A DNA stretch of 64,000 nucleotides, taken from Microbacterium testaceum StLB037 (GTDB lineage Bacteria > Actinomycetota > Actinomycetes > Actinomycetales > Microbacteriaceae). The DNA is taken from the NCBI RefSeq assembly GCF_000202635.1, contig NC_015125.1:3348001-3412000 (forward strand), in the 5' to 3' direction. The translations under genes and the position numbers were made by a program. Shown here piece by piece: positions 42,620 to 50,992 of the stretch (position 1 is its first letter; each line of letters opens with the position of its first letter). The notes beneath the pieces are model-generated. The model was not told where the DNA came from. It did no database searches and saw only the letters and a list, made by a program, of their open reading frames with translations.

Positions 42620-44370
42620 CCTCGGATGCGCTGGAGGGACTCGACGACCATCAGCTGGAGGCGGCGCGGGCGCTGCGGGGGCCTGTTTGCGTCCTCGCGG
42701 GGGCCGGTACGGGCAAGACCCGCGTGATCACACGGCGCATCGCGCACGGGGTGGACACGGGCGCCTACTCGCCTCAGCGGGTGATGGCCGTGACCTTCAC
42801 GGCGAAGGCCGCCGGCGAGATGCGTGGCCGCCTGCGCGCCCTCGGGGTGAGCGGTGTCTCCGCGCGCACGTTCCACGCGGCGGCACTCGCCCAGGTGAAC
42901 TACTTCTGGCCGACGCTGGCCGCCGACCAGGCGCCGTCCATCATCGACAACAAGGTGCGCATGCTCGCCCACGCCGCCGACGGGATCGGGCTCTCTCCCG
43001 ATACCGCGACGCTGCGGGACGTCGCGTCGCAGATCGAGTGGCGCAAAGTGACCATGCGCTCGATCGAGCAGTACGCCGCCGCGCGGCCGGAGGGCGTGGG
43101 CCGCCTGCGGGTGGATCAGGTGGTCGATCTCCAGCGCGCCTACGAGAAGCTCAAGGACGAGCGACGGCAGATGGACTTCGAGGACGTGATCCTCACCTGC
43201 GCGGGGATGATCGAGGCTGAGCCGCGCGTGGCCGCCGCCGTGCACGAGCAGTACCGGCACTTCACGGTGGACGAGTACCAGGACGTGTCGCCGCTGCAGA
43301 ACCGCCTCCTCGAACTCTGGTTGGGCGACCGACGCGACCTGTGCGTCGTGGGCGACGCGAGTCAGACGATCTACTCCTTCACCGGTGCCGACGCCCGCTA
43401 CCTGCTCGAGTTCGAGCGAACGCACGAGGACGCCCGGGTCGTGCGCCTCGAACGCAACTACCGCTCCACGGGCGCCGTGCTGGCCGTCGCCAACGACCTC
43501 ATGCGAGGCCGAGCGGGAGCGCTGGAACTCGTGGCCGCTCACGAGGGAGATGCCCCGGTCCCCGCCGTCCGCGCGTACGACGACGATGAAGGGGAGGCCT
43601 CGGGCGTCGCTGCGGATGTCGCCGCGAGGATCGCCGACGGCGCCGATCCCGAGTCCATCGCGATCCTGTATCGCTCCCACGCCCAGTCCGCGGTCGTCTT
43701 GAATGCGCTCGCGGCGCAGGGGGTGGCCGCCACGGTGCTGGGGGGACGGAAGTTCTTCGACCTTCCGGAGGTGCGGCAAGCGCTCATGGCGCTTCGTGCG
43801 GCCTCGGTGGCGCCGGTCGAGACCGGCTTCCTCGCCACGGTGCGCGATGTGCTGCGCGGAGTCGGGCTCACGGACGAACCGCCGCAAGCGGGCGGCGCGC
43901 TTCGCGACGGCTGGGAGGCTCGCGCGGCCCTCCTCCGGCTCGCCGAAGAGGCTGCTCCCGGTACGGATCTGAGGTCGTTCACGGATGACCTTCAGGCGCG
44001 GGCGCGCGATCAGCATGAGCCGGCGACCCGCACCGTCACGCTCTCGACGCTGCACGCGGCGAAGGGGCTGGAGTGGGATCACGTCTTCCTCATCGGGGTG
44101 AGCGAGGGTCTTCTCCCGATCTCGTACGCCACCAGCTTCGAGGCGGTCGACGAGGAACGTCGGCTCGCGTATGTCGGCGTCACGAGGGCCGCACGCTCTC
44201 TGTCGGTGAGCTGGGCGCGTGGGCGGGGCCGTGCGGATCGGGAGCCGTCGCGTTTCCTTCGAGAGATCGGCAGCGGCAGTCTGCGCTCGGACGATGGTCT
44301 TCCCAGACACGCCGGATCGAGTCGGCGCGCAGGCGGAGCGAGCGGGACGGGACGCCGGACCGCACGGTGA
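42616..44370 (+). CDS. uvrD2: UvrD2-type superfamily I DNA helicase, short form
   Basis: The 584-residue protein contains all SF1A motifs: VLAGAGTGKTRVITRR (I), VTFTAKAAGEMRGRL (Ia), FTVDEYQDVSPLQ (II), VVGDASQTIYSFTGAD (III), ERNYRSTGAVL (IV), TLHAAKGLEWDHVFLIG (V) and YVGVTRAARSLSVSW (VI). It would unwind DNA 3' to 5' in repair. In M. tuberculosis UvrD2 is about 700 residues with a C-terminal HRDC domain; here the protein ends shortly after REPSRFLREIG and no HRDC domain is visible. GTG 42616 overlaps the nudC stop (GTGA); longer frames into nudC are rejected. The last 191 bases overlap the convergent gene on the other strand. Confidence 0.92.
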   Translation: MTSDALEGLDDHQLEAARALRGPVCVLAGAGTGKTRVITRRIAHGVDTGAYSPQRVMAVTFTAKAAGEMRGRLRALGVSGVSARTFHAAALAQVNYFWPTLAADQAPSIIDNKVRMLAHAADGIGLSPDTATLRDVASQIEWRKVTMRSIEQYAAARPEGVGRLRVDQVVDLQRAYEKLKDERRQMDFEDVILTCAGMIEAEPRVAAAVHEQYRHFTVDEYQDVSPLQNRLLELWLGDRRDLCVVGDASQTIYSFTGADARYLLEFERTHEDARVVRLERNYRSTGAVLAVANDLMRGRAGALELVAAHEGDAPVPAVRAYDDDEGEASGVAADVAARIADGADPESIAILYRSHAQSAVVLNALAAQGVAATVLGGRKFFDLPEVRQALMALRAASVAPVETGFLATVRDVLRGVGLTDEPPQAGGALRDGWEARAALLRLAEEAAPGTDLRSFTDDLQARARDQHEPATRTVTLSTLHAAKGLEWDHVFLIGVSEGLLPISYATSFEAVDEERRLAYVGVTRAARSLSVSWARGRGRADREPSRFLREIGSGSLRSDDGLPRHAGSSRRAGGASGTGRRTAR

Positions 44371-45028
44371 GGAGGTGCCGCGCGGCGCGGCCCGCTTCGG
44401 CGGCCAGCGCGACGTCGACCGTCGTGCAGGGGCGCGCGAGCAGCTGAGCCGCGAGGAGCGGCCAGGACTCGTCGAGGCGCTGCGCCGTGGCGTCCAGGCA
44501 GGACAAGCACGCGGTGCGCCCCGGATGCACGGCAGGTCCGATCCGCGCGCTCGCTCCGTCGAGGACGAGCGGCAGGTGCACCACGTCGTCGCGGAGGAGA
44601 GCGGTGGCGCGACGCGGGTCCACCCGGTGAGCGGCGAGCAGGATCACTCGGCAGCCCTCTGCCACGGGTGCCGTATCAGGCCCCGCCCACGCGACGACCT
44701 CCGTGCGACCCGGAAGCGCGGCGAGGACGGCGCGTACCGCCGAGGAGGGGAGATCGTCCGCGGTCTGCAGGACGAATGAGCCCCCTCTCCGGGGTCGCCG
44801 AAGCGCCGGTGCCAGGTCGCGCAGCAGGGCGTCGGCGTCCGCATCGTCGGCGCGGTGCAGGCGAGCGAGCGCGCGCAGCTCGCTCCGCGTCGTCCCGCTC
44901 TCGAGCGCCTCGACGGCCGCCTCCACCCAGGGGGCTGCCGGATCGAGGAGCGCCCGGGCGGGCACGCCGAACTGGAGGGTTCCGTCCGCACGGAAAAGCG
45001 GGGGAGCGGCCTGGTCGAGTCGGATCAC
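44180..45028 (-). CDS. Cyclodehydratase/E1-like (TOMM-type) domain protein
   Basis: The 282-residue protein resembles the actinobacterial E1-like/cyclodehydratase-related proteins (Rv3196 region, from memory). Seen are a Rossmann-like middle part (TEVVAWAGPDTAPVAEGCRVILL), the family block GPAVHPGRTACLSCLDATAQRLDESWPLLAAQL with CxxC, and a C-terminal ADCRCRS with CxC; these four Cys can bind one zinc. The conserved ATP-activation motifs of true YcaO/E1 enzymes are not evident and no precursor peptide gene is near, so thiazole/oxazole chemistry is unlikely to be shown by this gene alone. It overlaps the uvrD2 end by 191 bases on the opposite strand. Start ATG 45028. Confidence 0.72.
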   Translation of the reverse strand: MIRLDQAAPPLFRADGTLQFGVPARALLDPAAPWVEAAVEALESGTTRSELRALARLHRADDADADALLRDLAPALRRPRRGGSFVLQTADDLPSSAVRAVLAALPGRTEVVAWAGPDTAPVAEGCRVILLAAHRVDPRRATALLRDDVVHLPLVLDGASARIGPAVHPGRTACLSCLDATAQRLDESWPLLAAQLLARPCTTVDVALAAEAGRAARHLLTVRSGVPSRSLRLRADSIRRVWEDHRPSADCRCRSLEGNATAPDPHGPAHAPSSPTESVRPS

Positions 45029-45110
45029 TCACCGATGATCTCGGGGACCGACCGCCCATCCTCCCTTATCCACACCCTCTCGGACCGCGGACCGCGGTGG
45101 GGAGGAAGTG

Positions 45111-46550
45111 TCAGACCGGACGCTGGTCGCCCGGCGCCCCCTCGTCCCCGTCCTCGTGCCCATCCGCGTCCTCCGACGCATCGTGGGACGCGTCCGCGGA
45201 CGCGTCGTCGGCAGGGCGGGCTTCGCCGCTCTCCTCGGCGAGCAGCTGCGCGAGCGCGTCGTCCATGGCATCCGTGGGGGCGGCTTCGCCGCGTGACGCG
45301 GCGACCACGCGGGCCACGAGACCGGCCGGGTCGTCGACGTCCTCGGCGGTGGGCATGAGGTCGGGGTAGTCCCAGAGCGCGTCGCGCCCGGCGACGCCGA
45401 CGGCGTCGGTGACCGCGCGCCACATGGCGGCTGCCTCTCGCATGCGGCGGGGCCGCAGCTCGAGTCCCACGAGCGACCCGAGGGCCTGCTCGGCGGGTCC
45501 GCCGACCGCACGGCGGCGACGCACCGCCTCCGCGATCCGTGCCGCCGAAGGCAACCGCGAGGTGGCGTCCTCCGTGACCACGTCGACCCACCCCTCGATC
45601 GTGGCGAGGAGGTTCTCCAGACGCGTCAGGGCCGCGGTCTGCTCCTCGGAGCGGGCGGGCAGCAGCGCGCCGCTCTCCAGCGCGCTGCGCAACTCTTCGG
45701 GCTGTGACGGGTCGAACCGCGACGCGAGCTCCTCGAGCGCGTCGGTGTCGACGCGGATGCCGTGGGCGAAATCGCGCACCTGCGAGATGACGTGCAGGCG
45801 CAGCCACCGGGCGTGCCGGAACAGGCGCGCGTGGGCGAGCTCGCGGGTTGCGAGATACAGGGCCAGCTGGTCGTCGGGGATCTCGAGATCGCGCCCGAAG
45901 TCCGCGAAGTTCTGCGGAAGGATCGCGGCCTCGCCATCCGGCATGACCGGGATGCCGACGTCTCCGCCCCCGACCACCTCGGTGGAGAGGCGACCGACGA
46001 CCTGGCCGAGCTGCGTGGCGAACAACGAGCCGCCGACGGTCCGCATGAGGCGCCCGGCGCCCGCGATCATCTCCTGCATGTCGTCGGGAGCCTGCTGTCC
46101 CAGCGCGTCGGTCAGGGCGTCCGCGATGCTCGTGGCGACGGGTTCGGCAAGCTCCTGCCAGAGCGGAAGGGTCGCGCTGACCCAGGCGCCGCGGGTGATC
46201 GCGCGGGCGGGCTGGGGGAGGTCGGAGATGTTCGTGGCCTCTCCGAGCCAGAGGTTGGCGAGCGAGAACGCCTGCGACAGGTCGGTGCTCTGACCGGCGG
46301 TGACGCCTTGGCCGTCCTGGTTGGCGATGTGCAGAGCCTGGCGTTCCGCGAGGCTCCAATCGACCCCGTCCTGAGTGCCCGCGAAGGCGCCCTGCAGGTG
46401 ATTCATCACGGCCTGCAGCATCGCCGGATCGATCTGCATGCCCGACAGCCGCGACAGCTGTTCGGGGTCGAGGCCCGACATGTCGCCCGACATCAGGCGA
46501 CGCATGAGCTCCTGGAACTCTTCTTCAGGGTTCCGGTCGTCGTCTGCCAC
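45111..46550 (-). CDS. DUF2342 family protein, putative zinc-dependent hydrolase
   Basis: The 479-residue protein fits DUF2342 (Rv3195-like, from memory), also called zinc-dependent metalloprotease. N-terminal EEEFQELMRRLMSGDMSG, a central LYLATRELAHARLFRHARWLRLHVI segment with conserved Glu/His and the block LELRPRRMREAAAMW are typical. The C-terminal 35 residues are an acidic low-complexity stretch (SADASHDASEDADGHEDGD). I use GTG 46550, preceded by GAGAGG, instead of a TTG at 46574; family proteins begin at about this residue. The catalytic activity has not been proven for most members. Confidence 0.85.
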   Translation of the reverse strand: MADDDRNPEEEFQELMRRLMSGDMSGLDPEQLSRLSGMQIDPAMLQAVMNHLQGAFAGTQDGVDWSLAERQALHIANQDGQGVTAGQSTDLSQAFSLANLWLGEATNISDLPQPARAITRGAWVSATLPLWQELAEPVATSIADALTDALGQQAPDDMQEMIAGAGRLMRTVGGSLFATQLGQVVGRLSTEVVGGGDVGIPVMPDGEAAILPQNFADFGRDLEIPDDQLALYLATRELAHARLFRHARWLRLHVISQVRDFAHGIRVDTDALEELASRFDPSQPEELRSALESGALLPARSEEQTAALTRLENLLATIEGWVDVVTEDATSRLPSAARIAEAVRRRRAVGGPAEQALGSLVGLELRPRRMREAAAMWRAVTDAVGVAGRDALWDYPDLMPTAEDVDDPAGLVARVVAASRGEAAPTDAMDDALAQLLAEESGEARPADDASADASHDASEDADGHEDGDEGAPGDQRPV

Positions 46551-46675
46551 TTCTTCGCCTCTCAGCCAGGTCAAGGGGAACGGGATCTACGCTAGTCGCA
46601 CGATTCCTCGCTCTCCCCGGCTCGGCTCCACGCCGCTTACGCCGCGCGCGAACGACCCCGGTAAAGGTAGGACCC

Positions 46676-47815
46676 GTGACGCTGTTCGACGAGAACGTCT
46701 CCGTCGTGCCCGCTCCCGCACGCCGACGGACACGCACCACGATCTTCGGACTGTGGTCGCTCGCCGTCGCCGTCGTCGTGCTGTTCCTCCTGACCTTCCT
46801 GCCGACGGCCTACGTCATCCAGCAGCCGGGGCCGGTGCTGAACACGCTCGGGACGTCGAAGAACGCGGACGGTGTCGACGTCCCGCTCATCACCGTGCCG
46901 GACGAGAAGGCCGACCCCACGACGGGACAGCTCGACCTGCTCACCGTGCAGGTCAACGGCAACCGAGAGCGCACGCCCACGTGGATCGAACTGGCGCTCG
47001 CGTGGTTCGATCCGTCGCGCGCGGTCGTGCCGATCGATCGGATCTTCCCCTCCGGGCAGTCGACGGAGCAGCGCAACACCGAGAATGCGGCGCTCATGAC
47101 CGACTCGCAGCTCGAGGCGTCCGCCGCCGCGCTCCGTCAACTCGGTTACGACGTCCCTCAGCGCATCGTGGTCGGAAGCGTCACGGGCGACGGTGCCGCG
47201 TCCGGCATCCTCGAGGCGGGCGACGTGATCGAGTCCGTGAACGGAACGCAGACCGCGACCGCCGACGACGTGAAGGCGGCCATCCAGGCGGCGGGCGGTC
47301 AGCCCGTGACCTTCGGCATCGATCGCAACGGCACCCCGACGACCGAGACCGTGACCCCGCGCCAGGGGGATGTGAACGGACAGCAGCAGTGGCTCGTCGG
47401 GATCGTGCTCGCGATCGGTTTCGACCTGCCCGTCGACGTCCAGATCCAGCTGAACGACATCGGCGGCCCGAGCGCCGGAATGATGTTCGCCCTCGGCATC
47501 ATCGACAAGATGTCGCCCGGCGACCTCACCGGCGGCCAGCACATCGCCGGCACCGGGACGATCGACGACAAGGGCCAGGTCGGCGCGATCGGCGGCATCC
47601 GACAGAAGCTCTACGGAGCTCGGGATGCCGGAGCCACATGGTTCCTGGCGCCCTCGGCGAACTGCAACGAAGTCGTGGGGCATGTGCCCGGTGGCATCCG
47701 GGTGTTCGCCGTGTCGACGCTCTCGGACTCGCTCAAAGTCCTCGAGACCATCCGCGACGGCGGAGACCTCGACGCCCTGCCCACCTGCGACGCGGGGAAC
47801 AGCACGGGATCGTAG
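46676..47815 (+). CDS. Membrane-anchored PDZ-Lon serine protease (YlbL family)
   Basis: The 379-residue protein has one N-terminal membrane helix (about 22-47), a PDZ domain (about 160-245: GVEAGDVIESVNG-type SGILEAGDVIESVNG), and a Lon-type protease domain at the C-terminus. The catalytic dyad is visible: Ser in IGGPSAGMMFALG and Lys in IDDKGQVGAIGGIRQKLYGA. The protease should lie outside the membrane. GTG 46676 has only a weak upstream box (AAAGGT). It is divergent from the DUF2342 gene, as in mycobacteria (Rv3194c/Rv3195). Confidence 0.92.
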   Translation: MTLFDENVSVVPAPARRRTRTTIFGLWSLAVAVVVLFLLTFLPTAYVIQQPGPVLNTLGTSKNADGVDVPLITVPDEKADPTTGQLDLLTVQVNGNRERTPTWIELALAWFDPSRAVVPIDRIFPSGQSTEQRNTENAALMTDSQLEASAAALRQLGYDVPQRIVVGSVTGDGAASGILEAGDVIESVNGTQTATADDVKAAIQAAGGQPVTFGIDRNGTPTTETVTPRQGDVNGQQQWLVGIVLAIGFDLPVDVQIQLNDIGGPSAGMMFALGIIDKMSPGDLTGGQHIAGTGTIDDKGQVGAIGGIRQKLYGARDAGATWFLAPSANCNEVVGHVPGGIRVFAVSTLSDSLKVLETIRDGGDLDALPTCDAGNSTGS

Positions 47816-47845
47816 TATCCACGGCTCTTCCCCAGTGGTCGCGCC

Positions 47846-47851
47846 TAGGAT
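47846..47851 (+). promoter_or_regulatory. -10 element (TAGGAT) of the UPF0182 gene, leaderless layout
   Basis: TAGGAT ends six bases before GTG 47858, favouring it over the adjacent GTG 47855. Confidence 0.52.
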
Positions 47852-47857
47852 GAGGTG

Positions 47858-50773
47858 GTGACCACGACCTCAGCGCCGAACCAGGCCACGCCGCCGAACC
47901 GCTCCCGACGAATCATCTCGATCAGCTTGGCGATCATCGCCGCTCTGGTCGTCGCGTTCTTCGTCTTCGCGAACCTCTACGCCGACTGGATGTGGTTCGC
48001 CCAACTCGGGTTCACCACGGTGCTGACCACCCAGTGGGTCGCTCGCGCCGTGATGTTCGTCGTCGGCTTCCTCGCGATGGCGGTGCCGGTGTGGGCGGCG
48101 ATCCAGCTGGCGTATCGTCTGCGGCCGGTCTACGCGCGGTTGAGTTCGCAGCTCGACCGGTATCAGGAGGTCGTCGAGCCGCTGCGCCGACTCGCGATGT
48201 GGGGCATCCCCATCTTCTTCGGCTTCTTCGCCGGATTCGCGGCCTCGGCCCAGTGGGAGACCACCTGGCTGTGGGCGAACGGCGTCCAGACCGCTGTCAC
48301 AGACCCGCAGTTCGGTCTCGACACCGGGTTCTACATGTTCGCGATGCCGTTCTACGCGGCGGTTCTGGGCTTCGCATCGGCGGTCGCGCTGGTGTCCCTG
48401 CTCCTGACGGCCGTGGTGTCGTACCTGTACGGCTCCGTCCGCGTCGGGCAGCGCGAGCTGCGTATCTCGAAGGCCGCGCGCATCCAGCTCGCGGTGCTCG
48501 CCGGTCTCTACCTGCTTCTCCAGGCTGCGAGCCTCTGGCTCGACCGCTACCGCACGCTCGTGCAGCCCGACGACCGCATCACCGGACCCGGCTACGTGGG
48601 CGCCAACGCCGTCATCCCGGGGCAGACGATCCTCGCGATCGCCGCCGTGATCGTCGCCCTCGCCTTCTTCGTGACCGCGTTCATGGGACGCTGGCGCTAC
48701 CCCCTCATCGCGACCGCGCTCCTCGTCGTCTCGGCGATCGTCGTGGGTGCCGCGATCCCGTGGGCCGTGAACACCTTCCAGGTGCGACCCAACCAGCTCT
48801 CGCTCGAGAGCCAGTACTACCAACGCAACCTCGACAACACGAAGGCCGCGTACGGCATCGACAAGGTCGAGAAGGAGAACTTCGAGGCGGCGACGCAGGC
48901 GCAGGCCGGACAGCTGCGCAACGACGCGGCATCCACCGCCCAGCTGCGCATCATGGACCCGGCCATCATCGGGCCCACCGTCCGTCAGCTCGAGCAGTAC
49001 CGCTCGTACTACCAGTTCGCCGAGCCGCTCGACGTCGACCGGTACCAGATCAACGGACAGAGCCAGGATGCCGTCGTCTCCCTCCGCGAGCTGAACACCA
49101 GCCAGCTGGGCGACGCCAACACCTGGCAGAACTCCACCCTCGTGTACACGCACGGCTACGGAATGGTCGCCGCAGCGGGCAACGAGCGCACGGCCGACGG
49201 TGACCCCGTCTTCCTGGAGCGCGCGATCCCCGGAACGGGCTTCCTGACCGACCTGAACTACGAGCCCCGCGTGTACTTCGGCGAGCAGTCGCCGCCGTAC
49301 TCGATCGTCGGCGGCCCCGAGGGCGGCGAGGACATCGAGCTCGACTACCCGCTCGGTGCGGACGGCGGCACGGAGACGCGCACCACGTTCCGCGGCGACG
49401 GCGGACCGAGCGTGGGCAACGTCTTCAACCGGCTCATCTACGCCCTGAAGTTCCAGTCGGAGCAGATCCTGTTCTCGGACTACGTCAACCAGGACTCCCA
49501 GATCCTGTACGACCGCAACCCGAAGGAGCGCGTGCAGAAGGTCGCTCCGTACCTCACGCTCGACAGCGACCCGTACCCCACCGTGGTCGACGGGCGCATC
49601 AAGTGGGTCGTCGACGGCTACACCACGAGCGCGAACTACCCGTACTCGACGGGCGTCTCCCTCTCGCGCGCGATCGCCGACTCGAACAACCCGCAGCCGA
49701 CCTACGCGCTGGATGACATCAACTACATCCGCAACTCGGTCAAAGCCACGGTCGACGCCTACGACGGCTCCGTGTCGCTGTACGCCTGGGACGACCAGGA
49801 CCCCGTGCTGCAGACCTGGCAGAAGATCTACCCGTCGACGCTCAAGCCGTGGAGCGAGATGTCGGCCGACCTCATGAGCCACGTGCGCTACCCGACCGAC
49901 CTGATGAAGGTGCAGCGGTCGATGCTCGGCGTGTACCACGTCGACGACGCGCGCTCGTTCTTCCAGCAGGACAACCGGTGGGCGACGCCCAACGACCCGC
50001 AGAACGCGAACGAGTTGCAGCCGCCGTACTACCTCACGATGAAGATGCCCAGCCAGGATGCGCCGTCGTACTCGATGTTCACGAGCTTCATCCCGGCATC
50101 GCAGGGCGGTCAGGCCAGGAACGTGCTCACGGGCTATCTCGCCGTCGACTCCAACGCCGGCGATGCGCAAGGCACGAAACGCGACGACTACGGGCGATTG
50201 CGCATGCTCGTGATCGACGCGGCGACGACCGTCCCCGGACCCGGTCAGGTGCAGAACACCTTCGACTCGGACACGAACGTCTCCTCGCAGATCAACATCC
50301 TCCAGCAGGGTCAGTCGCAGGTGCTCAACGGCAACCTGCTCACGCTGCCCGTCGGTGGCGGACTGCTGTACGTGCAGCCGGTGTTCGTGCAGTCCTCCGG
50401 TGACACCAAGCTGCCGCAGCTGCGCCGTGTGCTCGTCGCCTTCGGAGACAAGATCGCTTTCGAGAACACGCTGAGCGAGGCGCTCGACACCCTGTTCGGC
50501 GGTGACTCGGGTGCCGATACCGGCGACGAATCCGTGACCCCGACGGATCAGGGTGAGAACCCGACCACGCCGACGAACCCGTCGGTGCCGGCCGGTGACT
50601 ACGCCGCTGCCCTGCAGGAGGCGCGCGACGCGCTGAACGCACGACAGCAGGCGCTCACCAGCGGTGACCTCGCGGCATTCGCCACGCAGGACGCCCGCCT
50701 CACGGCCGCGGTCCAGCGTCTGCTCGAGCTGGAGGCCCCGTCGACCGGAAGCACGCAGAACCAGGGCGGCTGA
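47858..50773 (+). CDS. UPF0182 family large membrane protein
   Basis: The 971-residue protein has seven hydrophobic helices in the first 310 residues (SISLAIIAALVVAFFVFAN and following) and a large outer domain of about 570 residues with the family blocks LDNTKAAYGIDKVE, YGEQSPPYSIVG-like FGEQSPPYSIVGG, and YPTDLMKVQRSMLGVYHVDD. This is UPF0182 (Rv3193c-like), found in actinobacteria and cyanobacteria, function unknown. The end (about 880-971) is a Pro/Thr-rich stretch plus a helical segment. A strong hairpin stands 15 bases behind the stop. Confidence 0.93.
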   Translation: MTTTSAPNQATPPNRSRRIISISLAIIAALVVAFFVFANLYADWMWFAQLGFTTVLTTQWVARAVMFVVGFLAMAVPVWAAIQLAYRLRPVYARLSSQLDRYQEVVEPLRRLAMWGIPIFFGFFAGFAASAQWETTWLWANGVQTAVTDPQFGLDTGFYMFAMPFYAAVLGFASAVALVSLLLTAVVSYLYGSVRVGQRELRISKAARIQLAVLAGLYLLLQAASLWLDRYRTLVQPDDRITGPGYVGANAVIPGQTILAIAAVIVALAFFVTAFMGRWRYPLIATALLVVSAIVVGAAIPWAVNTFQVRPNQLSLESQYYQRNLDNTKAAYGIDKVEKENFEAATQAQAGQLRNDAASTAQLRIMDPAIIGPTVRQLEQYRSYYQFAEPLDVDRYQINGQSQDAVVSLRELNTSQLGDANTWQNSTLVYTHGYGMVAAAGNERTADGDPVFLERAIPGTGFLTDLNYEPRVYFGEQSPPYSIVGGPEGGEDIELDYPLGADGGTETRTTFRGDGGPSVGNVFNRLIYALKFQSEQILFSDYVNQDSQILYDRNPKERVQKVAPYLTLDSDPYPTVVDGRIKWVVDGYTTSANYPYSTGVSLSRAIADSNNPQPTYALDDINYIRNSVKATVDAYDGSVSLYAWDDQDPVLQTWQKIYPSTLKPWSEMSADLMSHVRYPTDLMKVQRSMLGVYHVDDARSFFQQDNRWATPNDPQNANELQPPYYLTMKMPSQDAPSYSMFTSFIPASQGGQARNVLTGYLAVDSNAGDAQGTKRDDYGRLRMLVIDAATTVPGPGQVQNTFDSDTNVSSQINILQQGQSQVLNGNLLTLPVGGGLLYVQPVFVQSSGDTKLPQLRRVLVAFGDKIAFENTLSEALDTLFGGDSGADTGDESVTPTDQGENPTTPTNPSVPAGDYAAALQEARDALNARQQALTSGDLAAFATQDARLTAAVQRLLELEAPSTGSTQNQGG

Positions 50774-50787
50774 CGCCCGGTCTACGC

Positions 50788-50826
50788 CGAACGCCGGTGC
50801 CCCGCCTCCGCGGGCACCGGCGTTCG
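50788..50826 (+). terminator. Terminator after the UPF0182 gene
   Basis: Perfect 15-base arms CGAACGCCGGTGCCC and GGGCACCGGCGTTCG around a nine-base loop, directly after the stop. The right arm is also part of the first 36-bp repeat. Confidence 0.75.
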
Positions 50827-50990
50827 CTGTTTCCGGGTTCGCGCCGCGGGCACCGGCGTTCGGCGTTTCCGGGTTCCCGCCGCGGGCGCGAGCTCCGCGG
50901 GCGTGAGTTCCACGGGAGCGAGCTCCCCGGGCGCGGGCGCGAGCTCCGCGCTCGCGAGCTCCACGGGCGCGAGCGCCGCGGGAACGGCCG
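50810..50990. repeat. Tandem repeat tract: two 36-bp units plus about six 15-bp units
   Basis: A 36-base unit that starts GCGGGCACCGGCGTTCG and ends TTTCCGGGTTC plus six bases occurs at 50810-50845 and 50846-50881 with few differences; a third unit begins at 50882 but breaks off after GCGGGC. Then GAGCTCC-type cores recur six times (GAGCTCC, GAGTTCC, GAGCTCC, GAGCTCC, GAGCTCC, GAGCGCC) at a 15-base period with one 21-base step. On the minus strand this reads as ELAPx peptide repeats, but I see no ribosome site and do not call a gene. Confidence 0.75.
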
Positions 50991-50992
50991 GC

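Noticed and set aside
50782..50964. 60-codon minus-strand frame with ELAPx repeats
   Set aside because: The frame is produced by the GC-rich tandem repeat, has no ribosome site and no family; treated as a repeat tract.
50810..50990. Possible CRISPR array
   Set aside because: The units are directly adjacent, of two different lengths, without unique spacers, and no cas gene is near.
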